Below are positions 1 to 5,019 of a stretch of DNA of 16,015 bases, piece by piece. The stretch is taken from the NCBI GenBank assembly GCA_964579505.1, contig CAZOGC010000026.1, forward strand, positions 1 to 16,015. The letters run 5' to 3'. Every line of letters starts with the position of its first letter. Position 1 is the first letter of the stretch. The notes below the pieces were generated by a model. It had not been told where the DNA came from. It made no database searches and saw only the letters and a list, made by a program, of their open reading frames with translations. This stretch comes from JAJYSO01 sp964579505 (GTDB lineage: Bacteria > Bacteroidota > Bacteroidia > Flavobacteriales > Flavobacteriaceae). A program made the translations under genes and the position numbers.

Positions 1-106
1 CTCGAGCGGAGTCGAGAGGTCGCAGCAAAAAACATAGTCAATAGGAATGTCACCTCGAGCGGAGTCGAGAGGTCGCAGCAAAAAACATAGTCAATAGGAA
101 TGTCAC
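1..106. repeat. 53-bp tandem direct repeat, two exact copies
   Basis: Positions 1-53 and 54-106 are identical by eye. Each unit opens with the imperfect palindrome CTCGAGCGGAGTCGAG, continues with GAGGTCGCAGC and an A-rich stretch, and ends in GGAATGTCAC. A third unit seems to begin at 107 but diverges at once into a different palindrome. The array is cut by the window edge, so its copy number is unknown. The palindromic core belongs to a family of dispersed intergenic palindromes I recognise from flavobacterial genomes. Confidence 0.9.
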
Positions 107-149
107 CTTGAGTCCTTCGCAAGACTCAGGATAAACTTTGTCGAGAGGT
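107..149. repeat. palindromic intergenic repeat upstream of the first GIY-YIG gene
   Basis: TGAGT, a bulged C, CTT, the loop CGC and AAGACTCA form a hairpin at about 109-129. It is followed by a 25-nt tail at 125-149 that begins CTCAGGATAAAC and ends GTCGAGAGGT. The same tail recurs at 1633-1657 with a single mismatch, so this is a dispersed element. It ends 17 nt before the GIY-YIG start codon. Confidence 0.75.
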
Positions 150-166
150 TGCCCAAAAAAGAACAA

Positions 167-529
167 ATGAAAACTTATTACGTTTACATTATAGAATGTG
201 CAGATGGACTCTTGTACACGGGGATTACCAACAATGTAAACAGACGGTTTCAGGAACATCAAAAGGGACGAAACGAGTCATGCTTTACCTATAAACGACG
301 GCCTTTAAAATTAATATTTCACCAAGCTTTTAACGATGTGTTACAAGCGATATATTTTGAAAAGAAGATAAAGAAGTGGAGCGCTCACAAAAAACGAGCT
401 TTAGCCGAGGGAGATTTTAATCGTTTACAAATTTTGGCAGAATGTAGAAATATGACACACTATAGATATCGTGCGACTGATGATGAGGTCTCGACTGCGC
501 TCGATCTGACAGAAAGAAATGAAGAATAA
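167..529 (+). CDS. small GIY-YIG nuclease-family protein (120 aa)
   Basis: This is a single-domain GIY-YIG protein. The VYI strand at residues 6-8, YTG at 17-19, Arg27, His31 and the candidate metal-binding Glu65 (in YFEKKIKKW) match the family layout. It is predicted to nick or cut DNA, but its substrate is unknown. I chose the ATG at 167 because it has an A-rich leader and starts right at the domain; a TTG at 149 in the same frame would translate part of the upstream palindrome. The last 16 or so residues (DDEVSTALDLTERNEE) are encoded by a palindromic repeat at 485-511, so the domain proper ends near residue 104. A 7-bp-periodic spacer leading to rfbD follows. It does not belong to sugar metabolism and looks like a guest in the locus. 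Confidence 0.85.
   Translation: MKTYYVYIIECADGLLYTGITNNVNRRFQEHQKGRNESCFTYKRRPLKLIFHQAFNDVLQAIYFEKKIKKWSAHKKRALAEGDFNRLQILAECRNMTHYRYRATDDEVSTALDLTERNEE
485..511. repeat. palindromic repeat forming the 3' end of the GIY-YIG gene
   Basis: The core TCGACTGCGCTCGA (491-504) is flanked by GAGGTC on the left and TCTGACA on the right. Read as reverse complement it matches the repeat at 48-74 at 22 of 27 positions by eye. The GIY-YIG gene is therefore bracketed by inverted copies of one element, and this copy is translated as its C-terminus. Confidence 0.75.
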
Positions 530-543
530 AGGGAGTGTTACCC

Positions 544-691
544 GCTAAGACCTAATAGCAAAAAGCTAACCGCCAATAGCTATTTAAATGGAGCCAAGAG
601 CTAATAGCCAATAGCGTGAGCAGAGCGAACCAGCCAACCCTTCGACTAGGCTCAGGGCAGGCAGCTAACAGCTAATAACCAAAAGCAAAAT
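544..691. repeat. 7-bp-periodic spacer array A, before rfbD
   Basis: From 544 to 620 the sequence divides into eleven consecutive 7-bp words in unbroken phase, nearly all starting GC or a one-base variant (gctaaga, gctaacc, gccaata and similar). The last word, gcgtgag, begins a conserved cap that runs to about 635. After a palindrome at 638-657, four more words at 664-691 (two beginning gctaa) run into the rfbD ATG at 690. The array fills almost the whole 160-bp spacer between the GIY-YIG gene and rfbD. No promoter was recognised in it. Confidence 0.85.
638..657. repeat. short dispersed palindrome inside array A
   Basis: CCCTTCGACTAGGCTCAGGG has CCCT and AGGG ends around an imperfect centre. 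It resembles the widespread CCCTTCGACT..CTCAGGG intergenic repeat of Bacteroidota and interrupts the 7-bp array between its capped block and the rfbD start. Confidence 0.65.
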
Positions 692-1559
692 GCAGAAAAA
701 CTTATTAATCACCGGTTCTAACGGACAATTGGGTTCCGAAATTCGAGTACTAGCGAAAAACTATCCAAATTTCAACTTCTTTTTCACCGATAAAGAAGAA
801 TTAGACATTACCGATAAAATCGCTTTAGAAAATTATATACAAGAAAATAATATCCATATACTGATTAACTGTGCAGCTTATACCGCAGTTGATAAGGCAG
901 AATCAGAACCGGGATTGGCCGATAAAATCAATCATCTGGCTACGCAATATATGGCCGCTATAGCCAAAAAATATGCAATCCGACTTATTCATATTTCAAC
1001 CGACTATGTTTTTGATGGGAAAGGACATCAACCGTATCCGGTAGATTATCCCACCAACCCCATCAATCAATATGGGGCTACCAAATTAAAAGGAGAAGAA
1101 GCCCTAAAAAGTAGTAATCCTGATAATGCGCTGTTGATTCGTACGGCTTGGGTATACTCTTCTTTTGGGCATAATTTCGTTAAGACGATGTTGCGATTGG
1201 GAGCGGAGAAAGAAGAGCTTAGGGTTGTGGCAGATCAAGTAGGGACTCCCACGTATGCACACGATTTGGCAGAATTTATTTTAAAGAATGCGTTGAATGC
1301 ACAACATACAGGAGTAAAAACCTATCATTTTACCAATGAAGGAGTCTGCTCGTGGTATGATTTTGCGCAAGCAGTCATGGAACTGGGAGGGAAATCGTGT
1401 AAGATAACCCCTATTGCTACCGCAGAATATCCTACGCCGGCAGCGCGTCCGTCTTATTCTGTTTTAGATAAAACAACGTTAAAAAAGGACTTTAAGGTAG
1501 AAATTCCGTATTGGCGTGATAGTTTGAAAGACTGTATAGAAAGATTAAAGAATATATAA
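690..1559 (+). CDS. rfbD: dTDP-4-dehydrorhamnose reductase
   Basis: This is a short-chain dehydrogenase/reductase-type RmlD/RfbD of 289 aa, a usual length. The family reduces dTDP-4-dehydro-L-rhamnose to dTDP-L-rhamnose with NAD(P)H in the cytoplasm, the last step of the rhamnose donor pathway. The nucleotide-binding motif GSNGQLG is at residues 9-15, STDYVFDG at 103-110, and the catalytic Tyr-Lys pair sits in YGATKLKGE (Tyr128, Lys132). The ATG at 690 follows the A-rich end of array A directly. The partner gene rfbB lies downstream, separated by palindromes and a GIY-YIG insertion. rfbA and rfbC are not in the window and probably lie upstream. Confidence 0.95.
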   Translation: MQKNLLITGSNGQLGSEIRVLAKNYPNFNFFFTDKEELDITDKIALENYIQENNIHILINCAAYTAVDKAESEPGLADKINHLATQYMAAIAKKYAIRLIHISTDYVFDGKGHQPYPVDYPTNPINQYGATKLKGEEALKSSNPDNALLIRTAWVYSSFGHNFVKTMLRLGAEKEELRVVADQVGTPTYAHDLAEFILKNALNAQHTGVKTYHFTNEGVCSWYDFAQAVMELGGKSCKITPIATAEYPTPAARPSYSVLDKTTLKKDFKVEIPYWRDSLKDCIERLKNI

Positions 1560-1569
1560 AGGCTTCGCC

Positions 1570-1618
1570 GCCATTTGCCAAGGGCAAATGGCCAATAGCG
1601 TGAGCAAAGCGAACCAGC
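1570..1618. repeat. 7-bp-periodic array B with a strong hairpin, after rfbD
   Basis: Seven consecutive 7-bp words run from 1570 to 1618. The first three also form a perfect hairpin: CCATTTGCC (1571-1579), loop AAG, GGCAAATGG (1583-1591). The rest is the cap shared with the other arrays (gccaata, then gcgtgag, then an AAGCGAACCAGC end). There is no T-tract after the hairpin, so it is not an obvious intrinsic terminator, although it could slow polymerase or protect the rfbD mRNA 3' end. Confidence 0.8.
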
Positions 1619-1632
1619 CAACTGCCAGGCAG

Positions 1633-1788
1633 CTCAGGATAAACTCTGTCGAGAGGTCGTCCATGGCAGAGAAGTATGACAGAATTGACAGTATGGTTGT
1701 ATGAGATCCTGAGTCAAGCTCAGGATGACAAATTGAATAACATTGTCACCCCGAGTTTACCTGCCTATGGTAGGCTTGTCGAGGGGTC
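1633..1788. repeat. cluster of dispersed palindromic repeats between rfbD and rfbB
   Basis: Three elements lie in a row. Positions 1633-1657 repeat the tail at 125-149 with one mismatch. Positions 1706-1726 form a perfect hairpin (ATCCTGAG, loop TCAAG, CTCAGGAT), the centre of a repeat found in many genomes. Positions 1745-1788 form a compound hairpin: CCCC at 1749-1752 can pair with GGGG at 1783-1786 around an inner CCTGCC/GGTAGG stem. The right edge of the third element (GGTC, 1785-1788) is exactly where the 84-bp direct repeat begins. No gene is supported in 1560-1830. Confidence 0.75.
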
Positions 1789-1868
1789 AAGAAGAGTAAG
1801 AAGATTAAGCTATAAAATAATACCAAATCAAATGAAAACAATTTTAGTAACCGGAGGAGCAGGGTTCA
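1785..1868. repeat. 84-bp direct repeat, left copy (rfbB leader and start)
   Basis: It is identical by eye to 2151-2234 (offset 366). It begins at GGTCAAGAAGAG, contains the A-rich rfbB leader, and includes the ATG (1831-1833) plus the first 38 nt of rfbB coding sequence. It ends at GCAGGGTTCA. The 282 bp between the copies (1869-2150) encode the second GIY-YIG protein. Confidence 0.95.
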
Positions 1869-1876
1869 ACCCGTGA
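1831..1876 (+). pseudogene. duplicated rfbB start: 14-codon fragment, possible leader peptide
   Basis: The duplicated rfbB start codon and its following codons read MKTILVTGGAGF, as in intact rfbB. The reading then enters the inserted DNA, giving Asn-Pro and a TGA at 1874-1876. The next gene's ATG is at 1878, one base after this stop. The fragment is useless as an enzyme. It does keep a complete translation start region, so it may act as a leader peptide whose termination feeds ribosomes to the GIY-YIG gene (inference). Confidence 0.8.
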
Positions 1877-1877
1877 A

Positions 1878-2165
1878 ATGATGGCAAATTTGGTTGATTC
1901 ATATTATTATGTTTACGTTCTTTTATCATTAAAGGATAAGCAGAAATACACAGGCTATACACAAGATTTGCCATCAAGATTTGAGGCACATCAATCGGGT
2001 AAAGTTAAATCGACTCGCCATCGGAGGCCTTTAAAATTGATATACTTTGAAGGTTGTCTTACACAAAAAGATGCTCTTAGGCGAGAGAAATATTTAAAAA
2101 CACACTATGGGAAAATGTTTTTGGGGAATCGCCTCAAATCTTATTTCACAGGTCAAGAAGAGTAA
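1878..2165 (+). CDS. small GIY-YIG nuclease-family protein inserted at the rfbB start (95 aa)
   Basis: This second single-domain GIY-YIG protein is only distantly similar to the first. YVYVL is at residues 11-15, YTG at 24-26, Arg34 and His38 follow, and the candidate metal-binding Glu70 lies in RREKYLKTHYG. The start may be the ATG at 1878 or the adjacent one at 1881; neither has a leader of its own beyond about 10 nt of inserted DNA. The last codons (Gln-Glu-Glu-stop) lie in the right copy of the 84-bp repeat, so the target supplied the stop codon. It sits between rfbD and rfbB in the same orientation and leaves rfbB intact. It is probably a mobile or homing-type gene, but its target is not known. 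Confidence 0.85.
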   Translation: MMANLVDSYYYVYVLLSLKDKQKYTGYTQDLPSRFEAHQSGKVKSTRHRRPLKLIYFEGCLTQKDALRREKYLKTHYGKMFLGNRLKSYFTGQEE

Positions 2166-2234
2166 GAAGATTAAGCTATAAAATAATACCAAATCAAATG
2201 AAAACAATTTTAGTAACCGGAGGAGCAGGGTTCA
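2151..2234. repeat. 84-bp direct repeat, right copy (intact rfbB leader and start)
   Basis: This is the functional copy, identical to 1785-1868. It supplies the GIY-YIG stop codon (TAA, 2163-2165), the rfbB leader and the first 37 nt of rfbB from the ATG at 2198. Confidence 0.95.
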
Positions 2235-3229
2235 TAGGCGCCAATTTTGTGCCTTATTTTATAAAAACATATCCGGAATATAAACTTATAAATTTAGATT
2301 TATTGACCTATGCCGGAAATTTAAACAATCTTAAAGAGGTAGAAGACCATCCTAACTATACCTTTGTTAAAGGCGATATTGGCAATCGAGAATTGCTAAC
2401 CGATTTGTTTAAAGAACATGACATACGAGCGGTTATTCATTTTGCAGCAGAATCGCATGTAGATAATTCTATTAAAAACCCGGGAGTGTTTATAGAAACC
2501 AATGTAAAAGGTACTTTCACATTATTAGATGTAGCCTATAAATACTGGATGGAAAAACCTTTTTTGTATAAAGAAGGCTATGAAAACTGCCGTTTTCACC
2601 ACATTTCAACCGATGAGGTGTATGGAACCTTGGGTTCCACCGGTTTGTTTACCGAAAAAACACCCTATGCTCCAAACTCTCCCTATTCTGCCAGCAAGGC
2701 AAGTTCGGACATGATTGTACGCAGCTACCACCATACCTATGGATTAAATACGGTGATTACCAATTGCTCTAATAATTATGGCCCTAAACAACACGATGAA
2801 AAACTCATCCCTACGGTTATCCGAAAAGCGTTAAAGGGGGAAGAAATTCCGATTTATGGTGATGGAAAAAATATACGCGATTGGTTATATGTCTTAGACC
2901 ATTGTAAGGGGATAGCCCTAGTTTATCAAAATGGGCTGCCCGGAGAAACCTATAACATAGGCGGAAGAAATGAGCGGAATAATAACTATATCGCACAACA
3001 TATTTGCCAAATTCTTGATGAGCTCAACCCCAAACAAGCGGGAAGCTATAAAGACCAAATCACGTATGTAGAAGACCGTGCCGGTCATGACCGTCGCTAT
3101 GCCATAGACGCAACAAAGATTGAATCAGAGCTGGGTTGGCAAGCCGATGAGAATTTTGAAACCGGGATAGAAAAAACCGTAAAATGGTATTTGAAGAAAT
3201 ATAGCCTTGAAAAGCAAAATCGCCAATAG
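2198..3229 (+). CDS. rfbB: dTDP-glucose 4,6-dehydratase
   Basis: This is an extended SDR of 343 aa, normal for RmlB/RfbB. The family converts dTDP-glucose to dTDP-4-keto-6-deoxyglucose with bound NAD, the branch point to dTDP-rhamnose and to dTDP-amino sugars. The NAD-binding motif GGAGFIG is at residues 8-14, TDEVYG at 138-143 with the catalytic Asp-Glu pair, and YSASK at 163-167 with the Tyr/Lys pair. The leader and first codons are duplicated upstream around a GIY-YIG gene. The stop codon TAG (3227-3229) and the preceding codons for Asn-Arg-Gln lie in GCCAATAGC-like repeat words, so the extreme C-terminus has been rewritten by the array that follows. Its product could feed RfbD and the VioA-like aminotransferase downstream. 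Confidence 0.96.
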   Translation: MKTILVTGGAGFIGANFVPYFIKTYPEYKLINLDLLTYAGNLNNLKEVEDHPNYTFVKGDIGNRELLTDLFKEHDIRAVIHFAAESHVDNSIKNPGVFIETNVKGTFTLLDVAYKYWMEKPFLYKEGYENCRFHHISTDEVYGTLGSTGLFTEKTPYAPNSPYSASKASSDMIVRSYHHTYGLNTVITNCSNNYGPKQHDEKLIPTVIRKALKGEEIPIYGDGKNIRDWLYVLDHCKGIALVYQNGLPGETYNIGGRNERNNNYIAQHICQILDELNPKQAGSYKDQITYVEDRAGHDRRYAIDATKIESELGWQADENFETGIEKTVKWYLKKYSLEKQNRQ

Positions 3230-3243
3230 CTTCGTTATCATTA

Positions 3244-3382
3244 GCTATTAGCCCTTTGCCTTTAGCCATTCGCTAAAATATAGCCAGGCGCCAATAGCAA
3301 AGGGCCCAAAGCCAACGGCTAATAGCCAACCGCCAAAAGCCAATAGCGTGAGCAACGCGAACCAGGCAGCCAATAGCCAAAA
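3244..3382. repeat. 7-bp-periodic spacer array C, after rfbB
   Basis: Five 7-bp words run from 3244 to 3278 (gctatta, gcccttt and similar), then a 4-nt slip (tata). Ten words run in perfect phase from 3283 to 3352, ending in the gccaata and gcgtgag cap, and two more lie at 3369-3382 just before the next ATG. The arms GCCCTTTGC (3251-3259) and GCAAAGGGC (3297-3305) are exact inverted repeats, so the left part reads mostly in the opposite polarity to the right. The array occupies essentially the whole spacer. Confidence 0.88.
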
Positions 3383-3386
3383 AACA

Positions 3387-4772
3387 ATGAACATTCCGAA
3401 ATCAGAAAATGAACGCATAGAGTTTAAGAGGTCCTTTCAGGAAAAGACGGTGGAGACCTTGGTGGCTTTTGCTAATGCTAAGGGAGGAAGAGTATACATT
3501 GGTGTTAAGGATGACGGCACGTTTCAAGGTGTTAAACTTGGCAAAGAAACCATACAAAAATGGCTGAATGAGATTAAACAAAAAACCGATCCGGCCATTA
3601 TTCCGGAGATTCATACCCTAAAGCAAGCAGATAAAACAGTTGTTGTTATCGAAGTTCAAGAATATCCGGTAAAGCCAATCGCTTTTAAAGGGCGTTATTA
3701 TAAACGGGTACACAACTCAAATCATCAGTTGACAGCGATGGAAATTGCTGATTTAAAATTACAATCCTTGCAGTTATCTTGGGACGCTTATCCGAAACCC
3801 CGAAAAACGATAAAGGACTTAGACCGCCAAAAAATAGATGCCTTTATTGATAAGGTCAATGCTTCCGGGCGTTTTAGACTTGCAGATGATAGGAATCAAA
3901 ACTTAAAGAAGCTCAAACTGATTGATGACGACAGTAAGATTTCAAATGCAGCCTGGTTGTTGTTTGCACAAGAAGAGACCAACTATAATGTGCATATCGG
4001 CCGCTTTAAAACCCCGTCTTTTATTGTAGACGATCGAATGTTTAAAGGTACGCTGTTTGAGGTAGTTGAGCAAACACTAAATTATATTATTAGTCATTTA
4101 AAAGTCGCCTTTGAAATTACGGGCGAAACCACTCAGCGGAAAGAAATATTTGAATACCCACTTTCAGCCTTGCGCGAATTGGTGTTGAATACTATTGTTC
4201 ACCGTGATTATATGAGTTCAACAGATGTGCAGATTAAGATATTTGATCAAAAGATAACTTTCTTTAATCCCGGAAAGCTGTATGGTAATCTACGAATAGA
4301 AGATTTGCAAAAAGATGATTATGCAGCACGAACGCGAAACAAACTCATTGCAGAAGCATTTTATTTAACGGGAGCTATTGAAAAATATGGTAGTGGATTT
4401 ATCCGTATTCGCGAAGCTATTAAGAAATATCCCAGTATGCAATTGGAAATTAAAGAATATGCAGACGGATTTTTTAGTAAACTACAGTATAAAATACAAA
4501 AACAAACGGCTCAATCTTCTGCGAATGACGGTGTAAATGAGGGAGTAAATGAGGGAGTAAATGAGGGAGTAAATGAGGGAGTAAATAAATTATTCCTTTT
4601 TATTAAAAATAATCAAGGGAAGCGGATTCCTTTCATTGAAAAGCAGTTAAATATTCCGAGAAAAACATTGGAAAGGTGGTTAAAAGAACTTCGAGAATTA
4701 GGGAGAGTCGAATTTAAAGGCGCCCCAAAAACAGGAGGGTATTATATAAAAAATGATAATGGCGAAAAATAA
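3387..4772 (+). CDS. AlbA_2 / ATPase-like / winged-helix DNA-binding protein
   Basis: This 461-aa protein has three parts. An AlbA_2 (Schlafen-type AAA_4) domain at about residues 5-120 carries EFKRSF (12-17) and ANAKGGRVYIGVKDDG (29-44). A HATPase_c_4-like, RecG-related segment at about 255-350 carries LNTIVHRDY and the KYGSGF turn. A C-terminal winged-helix segment lies at about 401-461. Residues 383-400 are a Gly-Val-Asn-Glu repeat linking the last two. The family is usually annotated as a putative transcriptional regulator or ATP-binding protein, and its true role is not established. I chose the ATG at 3387 because an in-frame GTG at 3348 lies inside the 7-bp array and would add 13 repeat-derived residues. 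It has 7-bp arrays on both sides and no link to sugar chemistry, so it looks like an insertion. Confidence 0.82.
   Translation: MNIPKSENERIEFKRSFQEKTVETLVAFANAKGGRVYIGVKDDGTFQGVKLGKETIQKWLNEIKQKTDPAIIPEIHTLKQADKTVVVIEVQEYPVKPIAFKGRYYKRVHNSNHQLTAMEIADLKLQSLQLSWDAYPKPRKTIKDLDRQKIDAFIDKVNASGRFRLADDRNQNLKKLKLIDDDSKISNAAWLLFAQEETNYNVHIGRFKTPSFIVDDRMFKGTLFEVVEQTLNYIISHLKVAFEITGETTQRKEIFEYPLSALRELVLNTIVHRDYMSSTDVQIKIFDQKITFFNPGKLYGNLRIEDLQKDDYAARTRNKLIAEAFYLTGAIEKYGSGFIRIREAIKKYPSMQLEIKEYADGFFSKLQYKIQKQTAQSSANDGVNEGVNEGVNEGVNEGVNKLFLFIKNNQGKRIPFIEKQLNIPRKTLERWLKELRELGRVEFKGAPKTGGYYIKNDNGEK
4533..4586 (+). repeat. 12-bp in-frame coding minisatellite (Val-Asn-Glu-Gly units)
   Basis: The unit GTAAATGAGGGA occurs four times exactly (4533-4580), followed by a half unit. 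It encodes Val-Asn-Glu-Gly in the linker between the ATPase-like and winged-helix parts. Any gain or loss of units keeps the frame, so linker length can vary by slippage without destroying the protein. Confidence 0.95.
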
Positions 4773-4830
4773 TATTTTTGCGGATATAACCCAAAATAAA
4801 TGACCACGAAGGATGATTTCCGAAATATTA

Positions 4831-4907
4831 GCCATTAGCTCATAGCTATTAGCCCTTGGCCTTTAGCCAAAGGCCAGTAGCCAATAGCGTGAGCAAAGCG
4901 AACCAGC
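4831..4907. repeat. 7-bp-periodic spacer array D, before the flippase gene
   Basis: Nine 7-bp words run in perfect phase from 4831 to 4893 (gccatta, gctcata, gctatta and so on) and end in the gccaata/gcgtgag cap. The cap continues CAAAGCGAACCAGC to 4907. GGCCTTT (4858-4864), loop AGCC and AAAGGCC (4869-4875) form a perfect hairpin within it. This array lies downstream of the AlbA_2 gene, as array C lies upstream. Confidence 0.88.
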
Positions 4908-4918
4908 CATTAATAAAC

Positions 4919-4926
4919 TATCTTTG
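4919..4926 (+). promoter_or_regulatory. candidate Bacteroidota promoter -7 element for the wzx gene
   Basis: TATCTTTG fits the TAnnTTTG -7 consensus known for Bacteroidota sigma-ABfr promoters and lies about 94 nt before the flippase start. I see no clear TTTG -33 element at the usual spacing. A second match, TATTTTTG at 4773-4780, immediately follows the AlbA_2 gene stop. Either could start a transcript covering the downstream biosynthesis genes. Confidence 0.4.
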
Positions 4927-5019
4927 CCCACCAAAATAACAGAACGCTAATTTTTACGTTTCTTAGATTTAAGTAATAAATGTAAAATTAGGAATACAAA
5001 CTTTAAGATATTAACTTAA

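Noticed and set aside
149..166. TTG at 149 as the start of the first GIY-YIG gene
   Set aside because: It would translate the edge of the upstream palindrome; the ATG at 167 starts directly at the domain with an A-rich leader.
544..691. CRISPR array
   Set aside because: Units are 7 bp with no long spacers between conserved repeats; none of the arrays in the window has repeat-spacer structure and no cas gene is present.
1571..1591. Intrinsic terminator after rfbD
   Set aside because: The stem is strong, but no T-tract follows and the hairpin is part of a 7-bp array.
1676..1876. Open frame of 66 codons ending in the duplicated rfbB fragment
   Set aside because: Its first part runs through palindromic repeats with no family resemblance; only the last 14 codons are meaningful, and these are explained by the duplication.
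3348..3386. GTG at 3348 as the start of the AlbA_2 protein
   Set aside because: It lies inside the 7-bp array cap, and the same cap occurs before unrelated genes, so the added residues are repeat-derived.
4880..4908. tRNA-like or small RNA gene at the conserved array cap
   Set aside because: The shared segment is only about 28 nt, with an ACCA by chance and no cloverleaf arms.
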